NCBI GenBank assembly: GCA_032358165.1
Contig: JAALGY010000041.1
Span: 1,674,001-1,738,000 of the forward strand
Direction of reading: 5' to 3'
DNA from: Diplosphaera chodatii
Lineage: Eukaryota; Chlorophyta; Trebouxiophyceae; Prasiolales; Stichococcaceae
DNA length: 64,000 nt
Below the pieces are notes generated by a model. The model worked only from the letters and a program-made list of their open reading frames with translations. It did no database searches and was not told the origin of the DNA. Shown one piece after another: positions 37,001 through 49,800 of this stretch (within the stretch, counting starts at the first letter, position 1; the number at the start of each line of letters is the position of its first letter). A program made the translations under genes and the position numbers.

Positions 37001-40000
37001 CATACAACATCCAGCATGTCAATCTGGCACATGCACATTGTGCTGTTGTCTACATTTGCTGCCGTGCAACAGCGATGGGTTGTCATTAGTGACTATGCTG
37101 ATGTGCAGAGAGACATGGCGGCTGTGGGTGTACTGTGGTGTACTTATCGCCTACATCATCATCTTTAACATCGGCTTCAACCTGCTGCTTGCCTTCCTTG
37201 GACGTGCGCCCCTGTGATCTGTCCTTTCCCTGCTAACAAGGCCTAAACATTTGGTTCCTTTGCATTCGAAGATGGCAGGATTGAGCATCAGTGTGCAACA
37301 TGGGAAGGACTGTTATGTTTTGACTTCTGTCCATCATGTGTATGGCTGGTGCATCATGTGCATGGTCGGTGCTGAGAGACCTGTGCAGTAAAGGGCAGCA
37401 GTGCAAGTGCATCATACAAGGAGGCGTATGTGCGTCACCAAGCCCGCTCTCTACCATGTGTCACACAATCTTGCAGCCATCTCGGGCGGGCAGGCGGTGC
37501 TGACGGAGGACGCCCTGGCTGAGAAGGAGGCGGCGGCGAAAGGCGGCGATGACGCCGCTGCATTTGTCGGCGGGGGGGACAAGCGGGACACCGCCGGCGC
37601 CCGCCGCAGCCGCCGCGCCATCGAGCCCATGTCCGGCGGCCAGGTGGGGCCACCTGCCAGGCGGCTGTCGTGACACAGTGTCAGGCGTGTGTTGTGTCTG
37701 GTGTAAAGCACGAGCTGTCTCATTGCACAGCCCTTGAGCAGGACATGTCCTGCGACGTCAGCTCCCTCCTTGACGTCTGCACCTGCATAACAGGTGGCAA
37801 TCGACATCGACAGCGGCAGCAGTAGCCGCAGCTCTGGCGACATGCCGCCAGCAGTGAAGCAGAGGAATGGCAATGCAAACGGACATACTGCAGGCAAGCC
37901 TTCAGTAGCAATGAACTGTCTTTTGGGGAGCATGTGTGGTTGCCATCCGTCCATGCGATGGAGTGCAACCTATGGCTTCACGTTGGTTCACATGTTACAC
38001 GGCTGTGCATTGATGCCCATCCTTTTCCAGGATATGACGCTGCCGGTCCTCATGCGTTGCTGTGCGCTCCAGATCCCGAGGCGCCACAGGACGACCTCAA
38101 GGCCGGCAGCGGCAAGTCGGGGCAGCAGGCCGAGCGCGGCATGGTGCTCCCCTTCGAGCCCCTGGCAATGAGCTTCAGCCACATTTGGTGCGCCGGCGGC
38201 TGCTTGCTCACATGCTTGCCTGGTGACGCTTCAGGGGCTGCTCATCAGGTGTCCTCCTGGATAAGGCGTTCGAACGGCATAGAGTAGAGGGTTTAGGTTT
38301 ATGTGTGCGTTCATCCTGACGATGTGCCTGTTGTGGCACTAGGTACTCGGTGCCGATGCCTGCCGGCATGGAGCCGGGCCCCGACGCGACAAAGGACGGC
38401 GGCAAGCCACGCCTGCACCTGCTCAAGGTCCGCCATCACCTTCTTCTGTGCTGAGAGAGACTGACAACTTCCGAGCTTTCACTTCTTATGACAATGGGCA
38501 TCAAGTCATCACCAGCCTTTTTGTTTTACACGTGCCTTGAGCGCCCTCCTATTTGATGTCTTTCGTGCATGGGCAGTGTGCTGAGTCACAAGCAATGCTG
38601 GCTGTTGCAGGATGTGTCGGGCGCCTTCCGACCCGGCGTGCTGACGGCTCTGGTGGGCGAATCTGGCGCCGGCAAGACCACCCTCATGGTGCGCAACATT
38701 GGTGCACACCCCTGACATTTCGGTCTAGCCTCAGCTCGGCACATGTGCAACAGCATGGTGCACAGTGCTTCTGCGGTTGGGTGCCGCAGGATGTGCTGGC
38801 GGGGCGCAAGACGGGCGGCCAGATTGAAGGGGATATCCTGATCAGCGGCCACCCCAAGGAGCAGGAGTCCTTCCGCCGCATCAGCGGGTGCGCCACCCAG
38901 CCCCCCTGCAGCAAAATTGCTCTATTGCTCAGCGGTTCCATTTGAACCGCTCCACATGGCTGGCAGCCCGCTCCGGCCATGTACCTACTTCCAACACGCT
39001 GATGCTGGTGCGGGAAGAGTCCACACTGGTTCATGAAACAGGTAGCACTCACGGACAAGTGTTCACACAGAAAACTGATCAGGGGGATAATCTTGGGTGG
39101 CAGGTATGTGGAGCAGGATGACATACACTCGCCGCAGACGACGGTGCGGGAGGCGCTGTCCTTCTCGGGCCACCTGCGCCTGGCCAAGGACCAGTCCAAG
39201 AGGGACGTGGAGGCGTTCGTGGACCAGGTGCGGGGCTGCCCTGACACAGCGCTCGGGGCTCTCGGCCGGCGGCGACGTCCCGTATCTTGTTGCCATGTGG
39301 GCGGCAGGAGACCGTGCCGGCCTGTGACTTGCCAATGTGTAGCAGCAGGTCGAGGCGACGTCTCCGCCTTTGATGCTGTGCCTCATACTTTGGCCAGCAC
39401 CTGCCGCCAGGGGATTGTGATGCGTGAGAACAGCTGACAACCTTGCACTCTGCATCCTTTCTCATCTCACCTCACTAAAGGGTGCCACAACCTAACTCAC
39501 TGCAGGTGATGGACTTGGTGGAGCTGACGCCGCTGCGCAGCACGCTGGTGGGGCTGCCCGGCGCCAGCGGCCTGTCCGTGGAGCAGCGCAAGCGCCTCAC
39601 CATCGCCGTGGAGCTGGTGGGCCGCCACCGTGTCTCTGTCGTCCCTCTCTGTCGTCCCTCCTGATGTACTCGTGTAAACAATAGCAGTGGTTGCGTGCCG
39701 CATGCTGCTTCAAGGTTGTGCATGTTTGCTGCAGGTGTCCAACCCTTCAATCATCTTCATGGATGAGCCCACGTCAGGTGCACAACAGTATTGCAACTGC
39801 TCGTGCAGAAGCTCGTCCACTCTGCCTGTAGGCTGGCAGGATGGTCTTGCTGCCCCTAGTTGCGCCGCCATCCTTTAGCTTTCATTGGGCCCAAAGGTTA
39901 GGGGGTTATGTGACCTGCAGTGATGTAGCGCCATGGCTTTTGTCCATGGACTAGTTGCGCTGCCATACATCTGCTGTTCGTTGCCAGGTCTGGATGCGCG

Positions 40001-43000
40001 GGCTGCTGCCATTGTCATGCGGACAGTGCGCAACACCGTGAACACGGGCCGCACTGTGGTGTGCACCATCCACCAGCCGTCCATCGACATCTTCGAGGTG
40101 CGCCCCTGTGGTTAGCATGGCATGCGCTAACACCGTAACCCAGGGTCTGGACTGTTTGCATGCAGCTGTCATGTCATTGCCACAGACGCCTCCCCTGTGC
40201 GGTGCAGAGCTTCGACGAGCTGCTGCTGCTGAAGCGCGGTGGGCGCATCATCTTCTTCGGCTCGTTGGGTGAAAGGTCGCAGGATCTGGTCGACTACCTG
40301 CAGGTGCGTGGACCACTTGCGTTGCAACCTATATGATCCGCAATATCAAGTCCCAGACTTCATATTGCGGGTGCTTCACCCCGCCATCCTGGTGACCTCA
40401 TCGTGTCGATGCTCTGCAGGGCATCGAGGGCGTGCCGAAGATTGAGGAGGGCATCAACCCCGCCACATACGCCCTGCAGGTGCCCACTGCAAGATGCAGC
40501 AGACATGCCGGCGCGGTGTTCTGCACTAGGGTGGGTGTGTCTGTCACCCGATCCTCTGATGTGCTGCCGGTGCTGACTGCCCCGAGATGCCTGGCTGGTG
40601 CAGGTGACCAACCGGGCAGCGGAGCGGGAGAGCGGCAAGGACTTTGCGGATGTGTACGAACAGAGTGAGCTGCACAGGTGCGTTGTACGATGCCCGCGTC
40701 GACCAGTGCGCTGGTGTCAGCAACAGTCCTGTGTGCCATAGGTACCATGCATCAGTGGCTACTCACAGACACATCAGTAGATAGTTCACAGAAAGCGGAC
40801 AATGTACAAGGCAGATGGTGCTGAATGAGCACCTGCAGATGACCACCAGCTGTCCCCTTCTCTTGGAATGCAGGAAGGCGCTGCAGATGGTGGAGGAGCT
40901 GTCGGTGCCCAAGGAGGGTTCCCAGCCGATCCACTTTGACAGCCTGTACGCGAAGGGGCTGCCCGCGCAGTTCAAGACCCTGCTGTGGCGCAACAACCAC
41001 GTGTATTGGAGGTATGTCGCAAGCCTCCACGCTTCCTTACTTCCTCGGGCACCATGTCAGCCTTTGCCAGAGATCACTGAACGGCATCGTGAAAGGGGGT
41101 GTACCTGCATCACTTGCAGCTCGCATTCACATGTATCTGAGATTATGCTATGAGCTCCTCATTCGGGACCATTTCGTCATGCAGGAGCCCGCAGTACAAC
41201 AGTGTACGGCTGGGCTTCACCATGATCATTGCGCTGTGCTTTGGTGCTTTCTACTGGGCGGTGTGTGCCTCTTGTACCCTGCTGCTTTTGTTTATTATGA
41301 GAACACCTTCAGAGCATATGTCCAATTGCATGCCAGCATATGGACAACCCACAACCAAGTCTGTGCTGCCAGCTGTGGTAGGTGTTCCCTGCTGATGCCT
41401 GCCGTTTCGTGTGACCATGCAGGTGGGTGGCAAGCGCAACACCATCAACGACCTCTTCAACATTGCGGGCGCGCTGTATGCCGCAACACTGTTCCTTGGT
41501 GTCAACAACTCCTCGTCTGTGCAGCCTGTGGCGTCTATTGAACGGTGCGCATTGGCTCCACTTCAGCTCCTGCAGTTACCAGAGTCAGCATCAGCAATGC
41601 AAGTGTCATGAGCGGCAGTCAACTGTCAGGTTTGTTGGGTGCATGATCATGCCTTCCCATCGCATGTCTGACTGCATCCTGCATGCCACAGGACCGTGTT
41701 TTACCGCGAGCGGGCCGCAGGGCTATATTCGGTCATACCGTACGCTGCGGCGCAGTTTGTCATTGAGATGCCCTACATTGCTGTGCAGTGCATCAGCTAC
41801 AGGTGGGACTGCATGTTGCATCACCTGTGATTGCGCATGGCAGGATGCCATTTTACCTATATCAAAAACATTGAATGCGCATAGGCTCCTGAATATAGCA
41901 CCCTGCTGTCATGCTGGGGCCCTACTGACACTGTTGCTTGTGGTGTGTTGCAGTGCTGTCACCTACAGCATGATAGGTTTTTCTTGGTCTAACAGTGGCA
42001 AGAAGTTTGCATGGTGAGTGTCATGTGGTACATGTTTGTGATATTTTGCCGCACCTGGTCATTTGCCACACCGGAAAGTTCACCCGCAACTTGATGAAAC
42101 CTGGTCATGGTGTACGTTCAGGTACTTGCTGTTCACGTTCCTGACCCAGTGCTATTTCACAATGTATGGTGAGTAGGGTTTGCAACATTGTTAGAGCTCC
42201 CCTGCATTGCACCCGTCAGATGTACATGCAGTGTGCATTATTTGGCCATCGGCCTTACAAATTCTGAATTGGAACTGAAGCTTTGCTATCTAAGGTCGTT
42301 GCTGTCCTTGCTGTTGAGGAGAGGCTTCCTTCTCTGGCTTGCCGTGAACAGTTTCAAGCCACGTGCAGGCATCATGGCCATTGCGCTGACGCCAGCCCTG
42401 CAGATAGCGTCCATCGTCAGCTCAACATTTTACAGCCTTTGGAACCTGTTTGCGGTGAGACTCTCGCAGAGCAGTGACATGGTCAACGATATATTTGCAC
42501 ACGCTGTGGAGCGGTCACATGCCTGCAATGCACACGCTGTGTCCTAATGCACCATCTGCTCCAGTACTGAACCAGTTTGGCGTATACTGAGCCGTAGGCA
42601 TGACTGTGTGTGTTCAGGGCTTCATCATCCCGTGGGGCAGCCAGCCCTGGTACCTGCGGTGGTACTACTACCTTGACCCAGGTAGGCGCGGGCGCACACG
42701 AGCCTGCCTGTGTGATTGGCGAATATGTAGGACAGAACTCAACGTTCGGCAGTCTCTGGTTCGGTTTCGCCCTCATCCTGAGTTGTTTGGGCTGCCAACC
42801 GCAGTGTCGTGGACCCTGTACGGGTTGATCACATCTCAGCTGGGCGATGTGCATGACGAGTTCATCACACAGGAGGACGGCACCCGAACACCCGTTGCAG
42901 ACTACATTTATCAGTACGCTTGCATCTCCAAAGCCTGAGCCTCAGGGATGTCCACGGCATGAACCCTTTGGCACATGCTTTGTAATCAATATAGAACTGC

Positions 43001-43152
43001 AGGTGGTGACGTTGTCAGTGGCTTCACGCAGGTACTTCCACTTCAAGCACAGCATGCTGGGCTATGTGGTGTTGATCCTTTGCGGCTTCATTGCTGCCTT
43101 CTGGGCCGCCACCTGCTTCGCATATGCCAAGCTGAACTTCCAGCGTCGTTGA
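31046..43152 (+). CDS. Full-size ABCG transporter, pleiotropic drug resistance (PDR) type
   Basis: A 12-kb gene split into dozens of short exons, from [10 protein letters not shown] (31046) to the stop at 43150-43152. Order is NBD1-TMD1-NBD2-TMD2, the reverse topology typical of PDR proteins. NBD1: Walker [10 protein letters not shown] (about 32398-32424), signature ISGGQRKR (about 33513-33536), Walker B/D-loop [13 protein letters not shown] (about 33793-33831) and the degenerate H-loop [18 protein letters not shown]1 includes the [14 protein letters not shown] and [18 protein letters not shown] exons. NBD2: Walker [12 protein letters not shown] (about 38656-38688), [16 protein letters not shown], signature [16 protein letters not shown] (about 39566-39615), [30 protein letters not shown], and [19 protein letters not shown]2 includes [12 protein letters not shown] and WYYYLDP, and the end is [14 protein letters not shown] proteins export lipids, hormones or toxic compounds across the plasma membrane; the substrate cannot be told from sequence. 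Exon joins were checked only at the motif exons. Confidence 0.9.
35808..35839 (+). repeat. Perfect 16-base tandem duplication in an ABCG intron
   Basis: The 16 bases gcatctccattcaggc occur twice back to back (35808-35823 and 35824-35839), inside an intron of the ABCG gene. Probably replication slippage. Confidence 0.85.
36543..36572. repeat. Perfect inverted repeat, 14-base arms, 2-base loop
   Basis: cttgacgttgcgtc, then aa, then the exact reverse complement of the first arm. It lies in an ABCG intron upstream of the exon encoding [15 protein letters not shown]. It can form a 14-bp hairpin in DNA or pre-mRNA. Confidence 0.95.
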
Positions 43153-43512
43153 TGCGAGCCGTCCGACTGTGGTCAGGACTCAGGAGGGACCAGATGGGGA
43201 TTGCGTTTGACGTTCTGATTTTTATAGCACCCATGTCGACTTGCACTTTCAGCGCTGCATACTTGAGCGCTGCAGATTGCACCTGGTTGGTGCGGTTTCC
43301 GCCGGCCTGTGCCATTCTTTGAGGTTGCTTGACAAGGTAGCAGGCTCGATCCATATCAGCTAGATTTGCCTGCTGTCCACCGTGCAGTGTTTTGTGACGC
43401 TGTGCTTGTGATGCATTAACTGATGGTGTCAAAGGCACAGTAGGTGTACACACTGCTGCATTACATCCAGCAGCTTCGGCAGCACCCTGCAGCACTGCAG
43501 TCCTGTGCTGGG
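43153..43512. other. Convergent intergenic stretch
   Basis: 360 bases between the ABCG stop codon and the end of the WD40 frame on the other strand. No other feature recognised. Confidence 0.35.
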
Positions 43513-44978
43513 TCAACCCAACAGCACCAGCTCTGCACTGCAGCTGGTATCTGGCAAACTCTGCTTTGCTGTGCAACCATATGCAGATGCAGTGCAGGGC
43601 AGCATGTCGGATGCTCTGACAGACCCAACTGCCGGCTCATTGTTGCACTGCATGTCTTGCAGCCGCCTGACTGAGTCCTGGGGACCTCCCGCTGCTGGTC
43701 CGGTATTACTCTGACTGCTGCGCCAAACGACGATGGTGCCGTGCGCATCCGTGCTGATGAGCCGCCCTCCCGCTGTCATGGCCATCGCAGTGACGGCGCC
43801 GCAGGGAGCCGCTCAACACACAGCTGGGGGCTGCATCTGCCTCGTCATCCTGCAAGATTTAGCCGTCAGCTGGTATAAGGTTATAGAAGTTGAGGTCAGC
43901 CAGCAGCACCCAAGGTGCACCCAACCACCTGACACAGCAATGCAGCATGTGGATGGGCAGTCAGGCAGACATGTACAGCGTACATCAGATGCAGAGCGCA
44001 GGCTGATGTTGCTGACAGCAAGGGAATGCAATACCGTCTAATGCAGTGGCCACAGGGCAACCTGCCCACTGGTGGTGCCACTCGCTACGTAGCTCCCGGC
44101 CGTGTTGATGCTGAACGCTCCGCTGCAACCACCAATGAACCAACATTGCTGCAGCTGACGGTCAGCCGCAGCCACACCCCATCATTTCAACAGCCGCCCA
44201 TCTGTTGTCACGACGAGCAGCGTCTGACCATTTGCTGTGGAAGCTGAGCCGCAGGAGGGCAGTAAGTGGTTGTCGGCAGCCGCACTATTTGGCGTCCATG
44301 ATGCTGTGTTGACGACCGCGACAAACACCTGCAGAACTGCGGTGTGACATTCATGTCATTGTTCATCAGATGTCATGTCTTTCTACACGTGCACATGGGT
44401 TGATGGTTGGCAGTGCACTGTAAGTACAGTATACGGGCGCACAGCATCCACAAAGACTGACCATGTGGGCAATGCCTACGATGCAGCCCACATCGCACCT
44501 TGGATATTTCAGAGGCACGGGCAGCAGTCGCCCATCGGAGCTGATCGCCAGGCAGGCACCGTAAGAGCAGTGCGTCGCCAGGTATGCTACTGCCAGACAC
44601 CCCTGCTGGGTGTCCAGCACGCACACGCGGCCATCGGCACCTGCATTGTGGGACAGTGGCATCGACGAAGTGCATGTATTCATGACCTGGCGTGCGCTGA
44701 GACAGCACACACATCACAGATCCATCTGCACCCCTCGCATGCCGCCTGCAACAAGGCTGCGCTGACTGTGGCAATGTCCTTTTCTATTCGTCAATGGTTG
44801 AGAGCGTTGCTCACAAGCCTCACACAGATGGCTGCCGGACTGCATGGTTGTGCTTCACCTGCAGTGTAGAGCCTCGCCCCAGCAGCGTCAACAGAGATGT
44901 CCTGAATAGCGCCGCTGTGCTGCCTAATGTAGGCTGCAGCGGTGTCAAGATGCGCAGCCGCCCATCATTGAAGCCCAC
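43513..44978 (-). CDS. WD40-repeat protein (fragmentary; exon set incomplete)
   Basis: Several complementary-strand segments carry WD40-type blades: VGFNDGRLRIL (44978 down to 44946); YIRQHSGAIQDISVDAAG ending at a donor near 44859; ADGRVCVLDTQQGCLAVAY and ACLAISSDGRLL (44499-44640); NGQTLLVVTTDGRLLK (about 44200-44330); GSYVASGTTSGQ (about 44070); and AVTAMAMTAGGRLISTDAHG followed by TIVVWR (about 43700-43805). The last frame stops at 43513. Spacing and motifs resemble the serial blades of a large beta-propeller protein, and the first exons probably lie further right, but I could not extend them. One pair of segments is joined only if a single base is added at about 44946 (see findings). The exact family is not identified, and a decaying gene is possible. 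Confidence 0.5.
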
Positions 44979-46842
44979 CTGCCTCAACACAACACAAGTA
45001 TGGAGTATGTTGGGATCTCACCTGATCGTTCGAGATAGCATGCATGCAGAATGAGAAGCTAAATGGTGCGTAGAGGCTCTGATGCCAGCAGGACTCGAGT
45101 GTTCCCACTCACTTTTAAGAGGATTTTCATTATGCTGTCAGGGGGTTGTCATGGGACACTGTGCAGGACAACTGCAACGGCCGAGGACTCCAGCATCCTG
45201 TCAGGAGGCTGTCAGTGAGGCTGTCAGGAAGTGTCATCTGACATTGCAGGACTACTGCATCGGCCGAGGAGTCCAGCATGCTGTCAGGAGGCTGCCAGGT
45301 CGCCATCAGGAGTTGTCGATTGCCAAGGATGCGCTGAGTGATGCTGAGGCTGTGGCCATATCTCCGTGGCAGGCGAATGACGTTTGCAGCTAGCACATTG
45401 CCGCCGATCTCCCAGATTACACGACCAATGCTGCGATCCTGCGATGCAAGCAGGTTTGTTCTCACATGCGCCCGCCCATAAATCTCTGCATCTAGACTTC
45501 TGTTGTGACATCTGCGTGGTGCGCTGCACTGCACGAGCTGGAAGCAAAGAACATTGGCCGTCTTACGACTCCTGAGATAACATCCCCATGGCGGTCACTG
45601 GTGCCCCTCGGCCATTGCCCGACGCAGCACAGCTTTCACAGGTCGACATGGGGGTGTTGCCACAGCGGGCTGCGTGGCAGTTGCATCCGGCACTTTCTTC
45701 GGGTGCTGCCGTGCTGCCGACGAACGTACAAGCCCAAGAGGACCCGGCTTGCAGAACATGTTCCAAAGGCGCGTGCATGTAAACCTCCGCAGGACACCCT
45801 ACACACGGGCCACTGGTCAGATCACCAGGGTCACAGCAGATCGGACTAACTGTCTGCAGGTGGCCAGCTGATGAACGTCGCTTCCTCGTGATATGTTATG
45901 CGTATGCCAACAGAACGCCGTTCATTACCAATGTGCACAGCTGATGGCTGGTCGGTACCGAAGGGGTGGCGCGCTGCAGCCCTGCAGTGATTATGAGATG
46001 GCTGGACCCTAAGCTCTGCAACAGCACGACATTCCCGGGTTTACACACCGGCGCACGTGGACAGATGAGATCGTGGGCATGATGCCCCGGGCTATGCAGT
46101 GTCTTTGGGGGCCGCCACAGCGCGGTATTCCGGCTTTTGTTGGATGTACTTGAGTTCCTGGTGACATCGGTGTTGTTTTACACCGCGTGAGCTGTTTGCC
46201 CGCAAGGTACGGCACTGGACCTGCGGTGCTGCGTGAACTTCCTGCTCTGCACGACTGCTGGTACTCAAGTGTCAGCCATCCGCGGCCGGGCAGCCCTATG
46301 CTGCGCGTTTGTTGGCTGTAGGGCGCCCAGGACGCCAGGCTTAGGGACGACGTGCGGGCCGTCGCGCAGGTGAGGGGGTATTGACCTGACTTCGTGTACA
46401 TTTGTCAACGCGCGTGTCAAGCACGCGCCCGAAGTTCAGGCAGCGCTCGCACAGCGGCATTGACCCACTGAGTGATCACCGGCGGCGCTCCTCCTGGGGG
46501 CGGCCGCGCTGCGAAGGGGTCGTCGGGCCAGCACCAGCAACATGAAGCCGTTGCCTCCCCACGTAGGTGGCAGGAAGAAGGGAGGTGAGGCACCCTGGCG
46601 CCCGCGGACCCACAGCCCGGCTGCGCCGATGACCTAGCGCCGCGCCGACCGCAATGGATCACCTGGCCTTCGCCGCGCACCGCCTGAGCCAGGGTGGGGT
46701 CTTTCTGGGCTACTTTCTGCGTGCTTTTGTACCAGGGCAGACTTTCCTTGGAACCCACATGTGAATTCACGACTCGGTCCCACCCCAGCGGCAAACGCCG
46801 AGCAAAGCGCCACCTGACACCCTCGCAGCTTATGCCAGTCGC
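44979..46842. other. Mixed stretch with repeats and possible unassigned exons
   Basis: About 1.9 kb. It contains the diverged repeat at 45130-45300 and possibly the 5' exons of the WD40 gene (-) or an upstream exon of the SH2 gene (+). One candidate + exon at about 46323-46370 reads GAQDARLRDDVRAVAQ and is flanked by AG and GT. None of these could be joined with confidence. Confidence 0.35.
45130..45300. repeat. Diverged copies of the 88-base minisatellite
   Basis: Phrases such as atgctgtcaggg, gaggctgtcag, ctgtgcaggac and gccgaggactccagcat recur at 45132, 45195 and 45278. They match the array at 55990-56420. The copies are shortened and irregularly spaced (63 and 83 bases), so this looks like an older or truncated relative. 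Confidence 0.75.
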
Positions 46843-49800
46843 ATGAGCGAAGGATGGCGCCCCACTGCAGGGCATCCGGACGTGCACCTGGTGGCGGGCA
46901 GCGCCGCTGGCGGCCTGCCTGGCTCCCCAGACTGGGGCCTGGGCCTGGCGCCGGAGGTGGCGAGCCTCCTAGCAGTGAGTGCCATGCAGTCCTTCAAGTT
47001 GCTGGCAGGCAGCCAGAATGCTTGTGCGGCTGTGATCAGGCATGCCTTGAAGCGCTGACCGGGTTGCACCTGGCCCCGCAGGCAGCGGACGAGATGACCG
47101 GCGTCCCGCAGGTGGGCAATCAGCAGGAATATCGGATGTGTTACTCGCAGCACGACCCCCTCCTGTGTGCAAGCGCTCAGCTGTGACACATACCAGCATG
47201 AGTCTCCGCTGACCTGCGGTATCCTGCCCCCGCAGCCGGACATAGAGCAGCACCAGCAGGCGTACGTGCGCTACAGCTCCATGCAGGAAGGTGAGTGGGG
47301 GCCACGGTGCAGCCACTTCATCCTGGGTGCACGCTGCCTGGGCATGTGCTGCTCGAAGCGGCGGGAACAAGGGTTCTGTGCGCACCCGCGATCCACCTGC
47401 GCGCGGCATGCACCTGTACTTGAGAGGTTGCAACAATGCTGTGTGCAGCGCACCGGCGGGGCGAGTGGCGGCAGCAGGACAGCCTGCTGGCGGAGGCCAC
47501 CTCCAGCTTCGGCGACCCCTCCATGGTCCGCCAGGTGCGGCCCCTTAGACTGACATCCTGGCGAGGTGCTGCCAAAGGTCATCGTTGGCTGCGAGCTCCG
47601 GCATGCAGTACTTCAGCCTCCCTGCCTCCCCGCAAGGTATTCTGACTGTCCTCGGGCCCCAGCGTGAGCAACTGAGTCTGGTCAAAGCCTTTCACGGTTT
47701 TGCTTTGGTCAATTCAGGTGAGCAGCGCGTACCCGGTGGCCGTCAGCATGCGGCTGGTGCATGCGCCGGCAGCCTTTGCGCGCCCCATGGTGCAGCGCAA
47801 GCTGTTCCGCCCCTCCTTCAAGGTGCGGACAGCCCTAGGGCTCCTGAAGTGGTAGCTGAGCAAAGTATTCAGCAAACGCTGACATGCGCTGCAGCTGCTG
47901 CTGCTGGCATGACAGCTGGTGGCAACAGCGCACATGTGCACCTCCGCAGCAGCGTGCATCCTGCCAAGATTGTCCACCACGCTGTGATCACCAGGTGCTC
48001 TCATAGCTGTAAGTCAACAGTCCGACACATGAACGGCAGGTGCGGCTGGAGATCCGGTTCCGGGGGCGGCTGTCGCTGCCGGTGCGCGTGGATGTGGCGA
48101 CCATGGTGGACGCGCAGCTGGCCAAGCCGTCCACCTGGCGGCCCGACCAGAACCCGGCGCAGGCGGAGATCGAGAATACCCGCATCATCCGCCACATCCA
48201 GGTCAGCCGCTGTGCGCACACGCCCTGGCCCGCGGTCGTGAGCCCGAGCAGATGTAGGAGCTTGGAGGGAGTGCAGTCACATGGCTTGTGTGGAACCACA
48301 GCGTTGCTGCTGCATGTTGCACTTCAACACTCTCTTCGGCTGGTCGGACAACTGGCCTGCATGTGTGTTGTTGTCATGTGCTGTCCCCTCCAATGTACTC
48401 TACGGTGTGCTGCCGTCGCTGCCCAGGTGCCGGCGCCCGGGGAGCCGGATCTGGACCCCACCCTGGAGCGCACGCACGCCGAGACCTTCGACTTCGCGGA
48501 CCTGCGCTTCATCAAGTCCTCCCGCATGTCCAAGCGCTGGCTGGTGTTCGCGCTGCGCATCAAGGTGCCGCTGCACAGCTGCTGGATGTGGTCTGGTGCC
48601 GTACACGCTTTGTCTTAACATCATCTTTCAACCTGCTCAAACCTGCTTCAAAGTTCCCACATGCGCAGGACGACCTGCTGTACAACATCTACACGCTGCC
48701 CACGGTCATCGTGTCGCGGCGCACCGACCAGTTCGCCAAGGCGCTGGAGACGCTGACGGGGTCGCCGGCGGCGGGGTCCGGCGACATGGGGCGCCTCAGC
48801 GGGGGCAGCCAGGGCGGCGGCGGCGGCGGCCACGCCTTCGCAGCGCCGCCGGCCAAGCGGCCCCGGCTGGTGCCCTTCGGCGCCCCGTCGCCGCCCCCGC
48901 CGCCGGACCCCTCCCCCGCGCTCACCCTGGGCGGGCCGGGCATGCGCGCCGGCGGCGGCATGCACGCCGGCCTGAGCTCTGGCGGCCTGGCGGCGGCGGG
49001 GATGGGCGCCACCGCCGCCGCCGGCTTCCAGCTGCCGGTCAGCCCCGCCGGCGGCCGCGCGGCTTTCGCGCAGCAGCACCAGCAGCAGCGGCTGCTGGCG
49101 CAGCAGCCGCCGCAGCAGCAGCCGCCTGCGCTGCAGCCGGGGCAGGAGCCCCCGCAGCCGGGCAGCCCCCCGCAGCGCCCGCCGCTGCTGGCCGCCCTGG
49201 ACGGCAGCAGCGACGATGACGACGCAGACGGTGCACCCAAACGGTGAGCTGGCAGGCAGCGCGGCACCTGTACCTGCAGCTGCTGCAGGCTGCGCACCTT
49301 GCCAGTTCAGATTCCACTGTTCCCGAGGAACCGTGCAACACCAGTGTCACCGCCTTCATGTTTGGTGAGGTATCAACTTCTCAGAGCCTTTGCCCTCAGC
49401 CTCGTGCCGACAGCACCTGACTGGTATGTGCAGGGTGGCAGCCCCTGCCACGGCGGACACAATAGTGGGCTGGGTGCACCGCAAGTACACAGCCGCGGGG
49501 CTGACGCGGCGGTTGACGGCGGCCGACATGGCGGCGCTGGAGGCCGCTGCGGGGCTGCCGGCCACGCGCCATGGCGGCGGCCTCGTTGCAGCCGACGCAG
49601 ACGACTGGCTCGCCTTCAAGTGCGCCGGCTACATAGACTTGCGTCTGCTGCTGCTGCTGCTGATGCTGAGGTTGCCTGATGGTCATGGCTGGTGCTGCAT
49701 CCTTGCCAGCTGCTTGCTGCACATCCTCACTGCTAGTATCAAGTTTTTTTTTCTGCCTCAGGAACGACTGGTTGCGCCTCGACTGTCAAGTGTTGTGCGT

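Noticed and set aside
37201..37218. Stop codon after LAFLGRAPL as the end of a half-size ABCG
   Set aside because: A GT donor precedes the stop and the next exon ([11 protein letters not shown]) joins in frame to the usual PDR linker and second ATP-binding domain.
43790..43830. Apparent second frameshift in the WD40 gene
   Set aside because: An AG acceptor (ttgag) just before the APCGAVTAMAM frame explains the frame change by splicing.
47585..47636. Candidate extra exon (YFSLPASPQ) in the SH2 gene
   Set aside because: Including it breaks the frame, while joining 47534 directly to 47718 keeps phase 0.
48648..49297. Long GC-rich minus-strand and alternative + strand frames (143-312 residues)
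   Set aside because: They overlap the SH2 gene exon 48669-49243 and show only Ala/Arg/Gly-rich composition from extreme GC content.
49762..49791. Candidate mini-exon (NDWLRLDCQ) in the SH2 gene
   Set aside because: The flanking exons 49434-49619 and 49813-49962 join in phase without it. It would also need an unusual donor.
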